The translations under genes and the position numbers were made by a program. The notes beneath the pieces were generated by a model. It did no database searches, was not told where the DNA came from, and saw nothing but the letters and a program-made list of their open reading frames with translations. 64,000 nucleotides of DNA from an uncultured Maribacter sp. (lineage in GTDB: Bacteria > Bacteroidota > Bacteroidia > Flavobacteriales > Flavobacteriaceae), in NCBI GenBank assembly GCA_947493885.1, contig CANLTE010000002.1:700238-764237 (forward strand), read 5' to 3'. Positions 7,822 to 17,026 of this stretch are shown in pieces. Position 1 is the stretch's first letter. Each line of letters begins with the position of its first letter.

Positions 7822-10527
7822 TTATCGCTTTAATGTAAAATGGCCTTTAAATTCGCGTCCATCTTTGAGCTTGGCTTTAAACCAATAGTCCGAGGAAGGC
7901 ACGTTTATGTTATTAGAAGTGCCATCCCATCTAGCGTTCTGAGGATCTAAAGCTGTTATTAATTGCCCGTACCTATCAAATATATAGACGGACGCTATGT
8001 TGTTTAAACCTTTAATCTCCCAAAAATCATTTTCATCATCTGCATTTGGAGTGAAGAATTTATCGTAGCCTGCTACCGAAATAAGTTTTTCTGAAACACC
8101 GCATCCGTTTTTGTCCTTTACAAACACAGCATTAAAACCTGCGGGGACATTGCTAAAAAAATTATCGTCGGTAAAGTCTATACCATCTAAAGAATACTCG
8201 TAATCTCCAGAACCTGAAATTTCAATAGCAATGGTATTGTTTTTTGAAATGTCTTTAATAACTACGTTTTCAATTTTAGCAATATTAGACGGCACAACCC
8301 TAAATTCTACTCTGTTAGGGCAAGTTATGGTTGAATTTGTTTGCGAATAGTGGTAGCTCGCTTCAAGTATATAAGTTCCTGGTTCCGTAATTATGGCATT
8401 TTCTCCAGAACCAATATTAGTTTCAGAATTTTCATTTTTTTTAATCCAAGTATAAGAGTCAAATCCCTCAGGAGCATAAACAGGTAGCAAAGGGTTGTTT
8501 AGACAAATGGTATAAAACTCATCCATCTGGAATAGAGGAGAGGGGTTTACTTTAAGATTAATTTGTAAAACATCTTCACATTGGTTGTTATTTTCAATGC
8601 GACCTAGGATTGTTGTGGATTCTGAGGTGAACCAATTATCAAGTTCATTTTGTTCTAAAGCAACATCTTCTAGGCTACTATAAAATTTAATATTCTGACC
8701 AGAAAAATTATCTGTTTTGATAGTTTCCAAATCAAAATTTCCTACTAAAACGTTATCCTCTGGGTTTTCATCGCAACTGTAAAAAGAATATTGGTCACTA
8801 TTTAGCACTACATCTTTTACGTTTAATAAGATTTCTCCCGAATTACTACAATTAGATTGGTTACTAACTTTGTAATAAATAGTTTGGTTATAAGGATTGG
8901 TGTTTACGAAGTTTTCAGGGTTGTCTATGGGTAAATCGCTTAGTAAATCGGTTTCGGATTCGTAAAACGTATATACAAAATCATTTTGTTTTTCGATTTG
9001 ATTTAAATTAAAAGAGGTTAAACCATCCTGAAGGTTTGAAGGTCCGGTATCACATTGTGTTAAAGTTAAATTGTTTCCTTCAGGCGATTGGTTCACTGCC
9101 AATGCAACTTCCCCATAGATTACGCATTTTCTGGCGTCTGAGGGGATTATTTCTACTGTATATCGTCCAGCATCAATTTCTTCAGAAGCATTTACTTCAA
9201 AAATATGATTGTCTGGATTTGGGAAAGGATTTCCATCTTTACTCCAATGATAAGTAGCGCCTGGAGAATATTCGGCTTCGAGCTTAAACGACTCTCCTTC
9301 GCAAATAGTTAAGCTACCTGAGGTAGTGCCATCTTCATTAGAGACTAAATCTATGGTGCTAAAAAAGGATTGAATAAAAGGGGGTAACCCCTGAGTTGCG
9401 TTTCTACCTTCAAGAAAAATGGAATTATGTAAATAATTAGCTGGCGTTCCTTTTTTATTAGGCTCATCAATAACACCCAGAAATGGAATTCCTGTTCGAT
9501 AATTTGCAGCTATGGTTCTGTATATTTTCCCATTATTACCAAGTTGTAGAGCGCCTCTGTAGATATCATCTTTGTGTAAAACCACCTCAGAACCATTGGT
9601 GTTTATATCGCTTAATGAGAATTGAAGTAACGAGGATGCATGATCAATAATTTGATTTTGATTTGGGATATCATTAGATGTATGTACATAAAGGAAGTTT
9701 CCGTTACCAGAAAATTCAATGCCGTAAGCATTTTTGTGTTCATCATTAATTAAAATTTGTTCCTGATTTGATACAGTACCAGTTAGCGCATCAAAATCAT
9801 ATAAATATAGACCAGAACGCATGTTTGCACTAGCCATTTTTTTTCCATCAACAGAAAACTTTAAGTATCCTCTAGGGTCCTCAATATCGATATCGTTAAA
9901 TGTGCTTTTTACGGAATTATGTTCAACACCTGTTGCATTTATTTCAAAAGCATGATAAGTATTAAAAGTGGATTCTTGACCATTTTCTGAGGCTAAAGTC
10001 ACTAACCAAATGGATTTACTAGAACAGTCTTTGATTACAGCTGAAAGTTTTTCAGAACAATCTTGAAGAAGGTTGATGTTTTTTTGCAGGACTGTTCCAT
10101 TACCATCATTATAACTTAAATCTATTATTGAGTAGTTTAATCCCTCATCAATTTCACCTTCGTTTGAAGTAACATCAACAGTAAATACATAAAAAACAGT
10201 AGGGCTTTCTGGGTGAGGAATAATTATTGCGGATTGTGTGCTTGAAGCATTTCCGAATAACCCACTCCCGTTTTCCATTAAATTATGGTCTCTATTGTAA
10301 ACGCGGCTTCCATCGGTATAAAATAATAAATCCCCTTGGCTGTCTGAAATTGTAGCGCACCCTTCTAGAGTGTTTAATTGACCATCAGTTAAGGCCGTAA
10401 CGCTACCATCATTATTAAAATGAATACCTGCATTGTTACCAAAATACCAATTAGAAGTCTCTCCTTGACTTTGTAGTATAAAGGGGATGCAAAAAAAGAA
10501 AACGATATGAAATACAATATTCTTCAT
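7822..10527 (-). CDS. Secreted T9SS protein with gliding-type C-terminal domain
   Basis: The protein is probably secreted through the type IX system to the cell surface. From the ATG at 10527 it has a signal peptide (MKNIVFHIVFFFCIPFILQS). A long N-terminal beta-rich region (about residues 25-390) starts WYFGNNAGIHFNNDGS, with features of a propeller fold. Ig-like segments follow, including YHWSKDGNPFPNPDN. The end is a type B sorting domain: FFTPNADDENDFWEIKGL, VYIFDRYGQLI, then DGREFKGHFTLKR. A GTG six codons upstream would spoil the signal peptide and is not chosen. The ligand or role is unknown. Confidence 0.88.
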   Translation of the reverse strand: MKNIVFHIVFFFCIPFILQSQGETSNWYFGNNAGIHFNNDGSVTALTDGQLNTLEGCATISDSQGDLLFYTDGSRVYNRDHNLMENGSGLFGNASSTQSAIIIPHPESPTVFYVFTVDVTSNEGEIDEGLNYSIIDLSYNDGNGTVLQKNINLLQDCSEKLSAVIKDCSSKSIWLVTLASENGQESTFNTYHAFEINATGVEHNSVKSTFNDIDIEDPRGYLKFSVDGKKMASANMRSGLYLYDFDALTGTVSNQEQILINDEHKNAYGIEFSGNGNFLYVHTSNDIPNQNQIIDHASSLLQFSLSDINTNGSEVVLHKDDIYRGALQLGNNGKIYRTIAANYRTGIPFLGVIDEPNKKGTPANYLHNSIFLEGRNATQGLPPFIQSFFSTIDLVSNEDGTTSGSLTICEGESFKLEAEYSPGATYHWSKDGNPFPNPDNHIFEVNASEEIDAGRYTVEIIPSDARKCVIYGEVALAVNQSPEGNNLTLTQCDTGPSNLQDGLTSFNLNQIEKQNDFVYTFYESETDLLSDLPIDNPENFVNTNPYNQTIYYKVSNQSNCSNSGEILLNVKDVVLNSDQYSFYSCDENPEDNVLVGNFDLETIKTDNFSGQNIKFYSSLEDVALEQNELDNWFTSESTTILGRIENNNQCEDVLQINLKVNPSPLFQMDEFYTICLNNPLLPVYAPEGFDSYTWIKKNENSETNIGSGENAIITEPGTYILEASYHYSQTNSTITCPNRVEFRVVPSNIAKIENVVIKDISKNNTIAIEISGSGDYEYSLDGIDFTDDNFFSNVPAGFNAVFVKDKNGCGVSEKLISVAGYDKFFTPNADDENDFWEIKGLNNIASVYIFDRYGQLITALDPQNARWDGTSNNINVPSSDYWFKAKLKDGREFKGHFTLKR

Positions 10528-10573
10528 TGTGTTGGATAACAACACAATATACTAATTTTTTTAACTAGGGAAT

Positions 10574-11407
10574 TTACAGATCTCTTTTCCTTAATAAGGC
10601 GTAGGATAGGTAGATAAAAAGTGTAGTCCAACCAAGTACAATTGCTATTTCGTACCAATGAACAGCATGGTCAAACTTAAAATCTTCACCAATTTGTTGC
10701 CCTAAATTTTGCACGGCGGAAAGTCTGGAGAAAGGCTCATCAATAAGATTAAACATAGACTGAACCGGAAGCATATCTCTTACCTTACCTGCGGTTTCCC
10801 ACGACATAAATTTCCAACCTAAAAGCCCAAAAATAATATGTTCAAGAATAAACCAAAGGAATAAAAAGCCTAGTGCAAAAGCAGATCGTTTTACGAAAAC
10901 ACCAAGAAATAAACAAAAGGAGAAAAAGCCCAATAGCTTAATAAAAAAAGCTAGAACATACTCAAGGTCAGAAAAAATAATGGAAATTTCGTTGTAATTG
11001 GAATACCCTAAGCCTAATATCATTGAAACTACAAAGACAAATACTGTTGATACTGCCGAAAATAGCAGGACTGTTAAAAATTTGGATAGTACAAATTCCT
11101 TTTTTGAAAGTCCGTCAATGAGATTTTGTTTGATGGTCTTATTGCTATATTCATTTGCCATCATTGAAACAATTACAATAGCTAAAAATAATTTAAAGAA
11201 AGCGGCAATAAAGGTGTTGAAATGCCATATGTATGGAAAATTAAAAATACCCATTTCTGCTAAGTGAAATTTAATGGGACCTATATCAAACTTTATAGCA
11301 GCTATTGCAGCGATGGAAGTTAGTAGTATAAAATAAGAAAGTATTAATATTTTACTAGCACGGTTATTCCAAAGCTTTATAAATTCTATTTGTAGTAAAC
11401 GTATCAT
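10574..11407 (-). CDS. ABC-2 type transporter permease
   Basis: This 277-residue inner-membrane protein has about six hydrophobic segments. It begins MIRLLQIEFIKLWNNRASKI, a common start for ABC-2 permeases of the NatB/BcrB type, and contains NEYSNKTIKQNLIDGLSKKE, the cytoplasmic loop typical of this group. It is expressed with the ATPase gene just upstream (33 bp gap, same strand), so the two form one exporter. The substrate cannot be read from the sequence; related systems are involved in peptide resistance, sodium export or unknown traffic. Confidence 0.88.
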   Translation of the reverse strand: MIRLLQIEFIKLWNNRASKILILSYFILLTSIAAIAAIKFDIGPIKFHLAEMGIFNFPYIWHFNTFIAAFFKLFLAIVIVSMMANEYSNKTIKQNLIDGLSKKEFVLSKFLTVLLFSAVSTVFVFVVSMILGLGYSNYNEISIIFSDLEYVLAFFIKLLGFFSFCLFLGVFVKRSAFALGFLFLWFILEHIIFGLLGWKFMSWETAGKVRDMLPVQSMFNLIDEPFSRLSAVQNLGQQIGEDFKFDHAVHWYEIAIVLGWTTLFIYLSYALLRKRDL

Positions 11408-11440
11408 TCAGAAGTTGTTAAAGGGTTAGTTATGCTAGAT

Positions 11441-12337
11441 TTATACTTTTTCGGTAAGGGTTAAGAACTGTTCTTCTAAACTTTCTTTGCGTTTTACCAT
11501 ATGCGATAATATTGTTCCCTCAGCAAACAGTTCTTTATTTAATTCTACGGCAGACATTTCTTTAGTTAAAAAAGCCGTTATCAACCCATTTTCTGTTTTT
11601 ATTTCGCCAAAGTTATTGTGGTTTTCCAGATATTTAGAAAGCTTAACATTGTCTTCAGCCTTTAGCTCAAAAAAGCCATAGCTCGCTAAAAGCCCATCCA
11701 CTTTTCCGGAATACAATTTTTCGCCCTTTCTTAATATCACAACATGACTACATACTTTTTCTACCTCATCTAATAAATGTGATGCCAATAAAATTGTTGT
11801 GCCTTGAGAAGCAATTTTTTTAATAATTTCTCTAATTTGATGAATACCTTGTGGGTCTAAACCATTCGTGGGCTCATCTAAAATCAAAATTTCAGGATCA
11901 TTTAATAGTGCGGAAGCAATTGCTAAACGTTGCTTCATTCCAAGTGAGAAGGTTCTAAACTTACTGTTTTTTCTTTCTAACAATCCAACGAGTTCTAATT
12001 TTTCCTCTATTTTGTTTTCGGAAACTTCTTTTATTTTACATACCAATTTTAGATTTTGAATTGCACTCATATAAGGGTAAAAATTTGGGCGCTCGATAAT
12101 AGCTCCAACTTTCTTTAGCGCTTGGTGAGTGGTAGAATTGCCTCCAAACCATGAGAAACTACCACTGGTGGCATTAACTACATTGAGTACAATGCCTAAG
12201 GTTGTAGATTTACCACTTCCGTTAGGGCCTAAAATACCATAAACGTTTCCTTTTTCAATATCAAAGGAGAGGTCTTTAACCGCCGTTAAATATCCATATT
12301 TTTTGGTGATGTTATGAACAGATAAAATTGTTTCCAA
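11441..12337 (-). CDS. ABC transporter ATP-binding protein
   Basis: This is the ATPase partner of the neighbouring permease. The 298 residues hold Walker A (GPNGSGKST, about 38-46), the signature FSLGMKQRLAIASAL, Walker B ILILDEPTNGLDP, and the switch histidine in LLASHLLDEVEKVC. A C-terminal extension of about 80 residues (after residue 215) is typical of the CcmA/BcrA-like drug and peptide exporters. The gene is first in a two-gene operon. About 80 bp separate it from the upstream surface-protein gene, with no clear terminator between them. Confidence 0.93.
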   Translation of the reverse strand: METILSVHNITKKYGYLTAVKDLSFDIEKGNVYGILGPNGSGKSTTLGIVLNVVNATSGSFSWFGGNSTTHQALKKVGAIIERPNFYPYMSAIQNLKLVCKIKEVSENKIEEKLELVGLLERKNSKFRTFSLGMKQRLAIASALLNDPEILILDEPTNGLDPQGIHQIREIIKKIASQGTTILLASHLLDEVEKVCSHVVILRKGEKLYSGKVDGLLASYGFFELKAEDNVKLSKYLENHNNFGEIKTENGLITAFLTKEMSAVELNKELFAEGTILSHMVKRKESLEEQFLTLTEKV

Positions 12338-12415
12338 AGTAGATGTATTTGAATTTGATACCTACTTGACGATTAACAAAGAAATTTGTTACAGAAAACA
12401 ATGGGAATATTACAT

Positions 12416-14080
12416 CTATTGATATTTCACTCTGTGAGTTATTCTTCTATTTGTAATTATGGAACAAATATTTGCGTGAATAATATTGCTGGGGTAGGAA
12501 CATGCTCCTTTTGTAACTTCAACAAAATAATCTCCTGGAGTGGTTGGTGTATATGTGCTGTTAGTTGCGCCACTTATTAAAACATTATCTTTATACCATT
12601 GATAGGCGTCAAACGGTCCACCAATAATTTCGATTACACTTCCAGGTAAACAGTTATTTCCGGTTATTTCTAAATCTACGCTTGGAGCGGTGTCAAAACC
12701 TGAAAAATACCCTGCGATACCCCTAGCCCCATTGTAACCTAAAAAACCAACTGCTATTGGTCCAGAGGATTCTACCTTGACATCTCCGTTTAGTCCTGTA
12801 ATAAAAAAAGTTTTCCAGTCTGGAGAGCCTGTAACCGCTCTGGCTGTTGTAAGTGATACATTACCATTGCCGTCGGTTACGACAATATTTGAATTGGGTG
12901 TGGACGCAGATGCAATAATACTAATACCTCCTGTGGCATTAATTCCTGCAATATCTCTTATGTCAGGTATATTATCCATAGTATCTGGTAACAAACAATT
13001 CACTGGAGCAATAAAGTTTAGACTGACAGTATGTATACCAGAAGAACCAGAGGTGATTTGATAGGCATATGCGTTTTTTGACGTTGTAACATACATATTA
13101 TGCCCTCTGGAGGCGCCAGAATAGTTGGAGCCAGGTATTTGAAAGTATTCTCCATCGTTTATTGTAGTTATTGGTGTTGTAGAACCGTTCACATAAATAG
13201 CGGTATTATCTTGAACACCAATTATTAGAGGGAATTCATTAGAGTTCCCCCCATTTCCCCTAACAAACACATATTCTCTACCAATGCTTTCGACAGGAAC
13301 GGGTTGATCAATTCCTGCATCTCGTGAAGCACTAGATGCTGAAACTCCAAAATTTAACCCTCCATTGCTAATCGCAATATCTTTGTTAGATGTAATGGTG
13401 GCTCCTAACCAACCATCAATGTTTGCCGTGGCTTGACTTTTTATAGCTTCCAGAACATAGCTTTCACCAGCGTTCAAGGTAATTTGAATGGTATTTGCGG
13501 TAATGCCATCGGCATCACTTTGCAATCTAAATTCGCAATTGGTATCATATCCAAAAATGTCTACTATAGTATTGTTTTCTGTAGCCATAATACCCAAAGA
13601 AGAACTCATGGTGTAATGATTGGCACGTATTGGAGGACCACCCCATCTAAAGTTTTGACCAAGAGCAGGTCTGCCTTTAGAAGTAAGAGAAGCGGCCTGA
13701 GAATTGGAGCGTCCTCTATAGTTTACGTAAAATTTTTCGCCCGAGGGAGATTCAAAACGAAGACCGCTATTAGTTAAAACAATTCCTGTATTAGCATCTG
13801 TTACCAAGGTGATATTGTTATCCGTGTTAGGTAAAGTGTACATGGCGGGTGTTGTATTTGATATGGTATAAGAAGTTATTGGGGTAGTATTGGTTCCGCG
13901 ATATACATTTACAGTAAAGGCACTTGTTTCTGGGGTAGAAAGATAAACAGCCTGTTCTTTAATTGCTTGGTTTGTTCGGTTTTGTTTTAGGGGAGGTAAA
14001 TAGTGTAAATCACTTAATTGGCCATAACAAATGGAGCAGATAAGCAATAAAATACAACTTATATGAAATTTTAATTTCAC
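12416..14080 (-). CDS. Secreted IgGFc-binding-like surface protein lacking a sorting domain
   Basis: The protein has a signal peptide (MKLKFHISCILLLICSICYG) and a repetitive beta-rich body of about 450 residues resembling the IgGFc-binding N-terminal family. That family is often found in large gliding-type T9SS proteins of this phylum. An Ig-like segment near the end reads YQWYKDNVLISGATNSTY. In relatives known from family architecture, calcium-binding repeats and a type B sorting domain usually follow; here the protein stops at residue 554 with a basic tail (RRITHRVKYQ). No sorting domain is encoded in any frame in the 78 bp before the ABC gene. It may be truncated or a natural short form. 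Confidence 0.75.
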   Translation of the reverse strand: MKLKFHISCILLLICSICYGQLSDLHYLPPLKQNRTNQAIKEQAVYLSTPETSAFTVNVYRGTNTTPITSYTISNTTPAMYTLPNTDNNITLVTDANTGIVLTNSGLRFESPSGEKFYVNYRGRSNSQAASLTSKGRPALGQNFRWGGPPIRANHYTMSSSLGIMATENNTIVDIFGYDTNCEFRLQSDADGITANTIQITLNAGESYVLEAIKSQATANIDGWLGATITSNKDIAISNGGLNFGVSASSASRDAGIDQPVPVESIGREYVFVRGNGGNSNEFPLIIGVQDNTAIYVNGSTTPITTINDGEYFQIPGSNYSGASRGHNMYVTTSKNAYAYQITSGSSGIHTVSLNFIAPVNCLLPDTMDNIPDIRDIAGINATGGISIIASASTPNSNIVVTDGNGNVSLTTARAVTGSPDWKTFFITGLNGDVKVESSGPIAVGFLGYNGARGIAGYFSGFDTAPSVDLEITGNNCLPGSVIEIIGGPFDAYQWYKDNVLISGATNSTYTPTTPGDYFVEVTKGACSYPSNIIHANICSIITNRRITHRVKYQ

Positions 14081-14267
14081 AGGAATTTAATATTTATTTC
14101 AAAAAGAGGGTAATTTACTACATAAAATGTAGGTTTTTTATGTTTTGTTGTCAAGTTAATCTAATATGTGGTAACCTTGAATTTTTGTTATGAATACAAT
14201 CGCTAAAAATATACCACAGGGTTTAGAAAAATTTGATTTACTTTGACTAGATAAAGTAGAATATAAT

Positions 14268-15359
14268 ATGTCTGAAGAGAAGTTAATGTCGCAAAAAAAA
14301 CCTGCTTACCCAGTATGCAAGGAATTGGATGACTATTTGAATGAATATAGTCGAAAAATTGAGATTCCAATTTTTTACGAAGATTTACTGCGTTTTTCAG
14401 GCTCAGTTGCTGTATATGATGATAACGAAGAGGATACATTGTGGATTCGTGTATATTATAGTGAGTACGATAGAAAAGAGATTGATGAAAGCTTAAAAAA
14501 AGTATATTCTATATTGCATTCTGATGGTAGTGAAAGCATTCATCAATACTTAAATGTTGATGCCGTTGATTATTGCACTTTTGGAAATTCTAAGCCGTTT
14601 AGGATAAAAGTCAGAAATATTTTAAATGATAACTTCACTTATTTTTATGTAAAAAAGACTGATGCTTCTAGAATTTATGGCTTGGAGCTTGAGCATATGC
14701 TCTCTCCTTACAATTTAAACTTTTTAGTATATAAAGACACCTTGATTGAGGAGCATATTGCGGGAATACCTGGAGATGTTTTCATTAAAGAGCATTTGCC
14801 AAATTGTACTGAGTCAGAAAAATCACAATTGGCAAAAGAATTTGTAAAATTCAATGAACGATGCATGATTAGGTTGCTTGGCGATATGCGCTCATACAAT
14901 TATGTTATTGTTCCTACACATGATTTTGATCATGTTGTGTATAGAATTAGAGCTATAGATTTTGATCAGCAATCGTTTGAAGGTAAGTTAAAAGTATACC
15001 GACCACAGTTTTTTAAAGAAAACTTTATAATGGTAGAAATGGTTCGTAAAAAGTTACAGCGTTTTTCTATAGATCAGTATAAAATTGAGGAGCGCTCAAT
15101 TGTAGCTAAGCGTATTTTAAGTTCAGGTGATCGTTTAAAAAAGTTGAGGATAATTTGTAAGAAGGATAGCATTTCTCTTCCTAAAAACATTGAGATGTTA
15201 AGCGGACAAATTCACGAGCTTATTTTGGATAAGAATTTTAAAAATTGCTCGTCTATGGGGGAAATTATTGATTTAGGACTTGATTTTGTCATGCGAAACT
15301 ATCGTGATGTTAGTATGAAACAAATTATAGAAAGAGATTATAATAATCAAAAAAGCTAG
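14268..15359 (+). CDS. Unrecognised protein with kinase-like motif order
   Basis: The family is not recognised by name. The 363-residue soluble protein shows, in order, features of the aminoglycoside-phosphotransferase/choline-kinase fold: a possible beta-3 lysine (YFYVKK, 129-130), acidic residues in the following helix (GLELEH, 139-143), a hinge-like segment LIEEHIAGIPGDVF (159-172), a D-x4-N catalytic-loop match (GDMRSYN, D206 and N211), and a metal-site-like IDFD (230-233). An N-terminal domain of about 100 residues is acidic. It is a single gene on its own strand between divergent and convergent neighbours, with a shared terminator after it. The kinase assignment is inference. Confidence 0.6.
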   Translation: MSEEKLMSQKKPAYPVCKELDDYLNEYSRKIEIPIFYEDLLRFSGSVAVYDDNEEDTLWIRVYYSEYDRKEIDESLKKVYSILHSDGSESIHQYLNVDAVDYCTFGNSKPFRIKVRNILNDNFTYFYVKKTDASRIYGLELEHMLSPYNLNFLVYKDTLIEEHIAGIPGDVFIKEHLPNCTESEKSQLAKEFVKFNERCMIRLLGDMRSYNYVIVPTHDFDHVVYRIRAIDFDQQSFEGKLKVYRPQFFKENFIMVEMVRKKLQRFSIDQYKIEERSIVAKRILSSGDRLKKLRIICKKDSISLPKNIEMLSGQIHELILDKNFKNCSSMGEIIDLGLDFVMRNYRDVSMKQIIERDYNNQKS

Positions 15360-15380
15360 TCCGTTAAGACTAGCTTTTTT
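15349..15380. terminator. Bidirectional terminator between convergent genes
   Basis: AAAAAAGCTAGT pairs perfectly with ACTAGCTTTTTT around an 8-nt loop. It overlaps the ends of both flanking genes and carries A- and T-runs on either side, so it can serve both strands. Confidence 0.9.
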
Positions 15381-16428
15381 GTTCTTTATTAAAATACACT
15401 AAGTAATAATACATTTGGCGTTCTTCATCCCAGCCTTTTTCAACGAATTTTTCCGCCGACTCTGGGTTTATAAAATCTAGTTTAATCTGAACGTTAGTGT
15501 CCAAATTAATTACATTTTTTATTTTTTTTCGAGCGTCTGAAACTGCTTTGTTGGCAATATCAAAAGTCGAAACATCTTCAATACTATATTTAGGGCCTTT
15601 TTCTACTTTATAGTGTTTAAATTCTGGAATAAGCTCTGGGTTATCAATCACCTCATTTAAAAAGCTGGTTTCTTCAAATTCATCATTTTTAGCAAAATGG
15701 TTTACCGCTTTATTCATAAACAAAACTTCTTGTTGCTTGTCTTCAGCTGGTAACACAACATCTTTGGCAAAGTTCTGACAAAATTTTAAATAGTTTTTTG
15801 TGTAAAAATTTTCATCAGCAACTGCATCAACTCCTAAAAAGTTTTCTAACCAATATTTAGTATCATAGCGATTACTATCAACAGAAAGTAGTTTAAAACC
15901 TTCTTCTTTTTCAACATTAAAAATTAAACATCCCTTATCAAGTTTATTAATATTGATTCCCTGCTGAATTACGATATCTAGGTTTTCGCCATCTTCTTCA
16001 AATTGCAGAAAATCGTGCTTTAACTCACTTTTAAAAATACCAATGGCATCAACTTTTTTATTGTCTAACATTACATTAGATAAGTGTGCAACATAAACTT
16101 CACCACTTTTTATATGAGGATGATTAGATTGCTCAAAAAGATGAGTAGCAATGCGCTTTGAGTTTAGGTGTAAACTAGATGGATTTAAAAAAGCATCGGC
16201 AACAATCTTATATATTTCATTAAACTCTATGTCTATTTCATGTGTTAGTTTAAAATAGTTTTCTTCTTTTTCACGAAAAGGTTTAAAAAAGTATTCTTTA
16301 AGTAACCCTGTTGTTTCATCATTAAGTTTAAAAGGCTCTGAAGATAAAAAAAGGCCTTCTCCTTTATTTTTATTTCCAACTCTATGTAACGAAATGCTTT
16401 CTATTTGGGTAGGGTATAAGTTGATCAT
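15370..16428 (-). CDS. Nucleoid-associated protein (NdpA/YejK family)
   Basis: The 352 residues fit the nucleoid-associated protein family related to E. coli YejK (37-kDa nucleoid-associated protein), a DNA-bound protein of undefined role. Supporting segments are the opening IESISLHRVGNKNKGEGL, GEVYVAHLSNVMLDNKKVDA followed by IGIFKSE, and the central YWLENFLGVD. There are no membrane segments or signal peptide. It lies 63 bp downstream of a pRiA4b ORF-3-like gene on the same strand and converges on the kinase-like gene. Confidence 0.85.
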   Translation of the reverse strand: MINLYPTQIESISLHRVGNKNKGEGLFLSSEPFKLNDETTGLLKEYFFKPFREKEENYFKLTHEIDIEFNEIYKIVADAFLNPSSLHLNSKRIATHLFEQSNHPHIKSGEVYVAHLSNVMLDNKKVDAIGIFKSELKHDFLQFEEDGENLDIVIQQGININKLDKGCLIFNVEKEEGFKLLSVDSNRYDTKYWLENFLGVDAVADENFYTKNYLKFCQNFAKDVVLPAEDKQQEVLFMNKAVNHFAKNDEFEETSFLNEVIDNPELIPEFKHYKVEKGPKYSIEDVSTFDIANKAVSDARKKIKNVINLDTNVQIKLDFINPESAEKFVEKGWDEERQMYYYLVYFNKEQKS

Positions 16429-16491
16429 TGAATACGGTTATGAGTTAATGGTTAAAAGGTAATTAATGTATTGTGAAATTGTGGTTGGAAA

Positions 16492-16986
16492 TTAGTTCCA
16501 ATTTTCATCAAATCCAAAATCATCGTAGTTGTCTAATGAATCATCTAAATCGATAGTTGGATCTGCTTTGAACTTTTTTTCCGGTGGAGATTCGGGTAAT
16601 TCTCCAAAACTAAATAATAATGCGGGGTACGATTTTCCATCCTCATTTTCAACAATATCCGCTAGTTCCACAAAAAATGTCCACATGTTTAAAAAGTCAT
16701 AAACATAAATTAGTTTTGGGGTATTTTCGGTGAGGATGTCTTCTAAAAAAGTCTCATTCATTAAACGAACATCAGTGCTTCCATCGCTCATGTCAAACAA
16801 AGCAATTTCTTCATCTTGATTCCATTCATTGTCACAAGTATAGAACGATGCCATTTCGTTACCCAAAAACCCAAATGACTGGGTAATAGTGTTATGCAAA
16901 TCTTCAAGTGTGTTTGAAGCTTCAATTTCAATATCTCTAAAGATATCTTCATCGGCATCCAAGATTGTTCTAATCTTATAAATCAT
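16492..16986 (-). CDS. Plasmid pRiA4b ORF-3-like (IS1096 TnpR-passenger) family protein
   Basis: This acidic protein of 164 residues begins MIYKIRTILDADEDIFRDIE and contains TLEDLHNTITQSFGF and SFYTCDNEWNQDEEI, the pattern of the pRiA4b ORF-3-like domain. The name comes from plasmid and insertion-sequence passengers, but in this phylum the gene is usually a chromosomal housekeeping gene of unknown function. Nothing around it suggests a mobile element here. The tail is rich in Asp and Asn. Confidence 0.85.
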   Translation of the reverse strand: MIYKIRTILDADEDIFRDIEIEASNTLEDLHNTITQSFGFLGNEMASFYTCDNEWNQDEEIALFDMSDGSTDVRLMNETFLEDILTENTPKLIYVYDFLNMWTFFVELADIVENEDGKSYPALLFSFGELPESPPEKKFKADPTIDLDDSLDNYDDFGFDENWN

Positions 16987-17026
16987 ATCTACTTTTTGTA
17001 ATATGCAAAGTTACGATATAAAGTTT

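Noticed and set aside
16492..16986. Mobile element suggested by the family name (IS1096 TnpR passenger)
   Set aside because: No transposase, terminal repeats or target duplication nearby; the family is a common chromosomal gene in this phylum.
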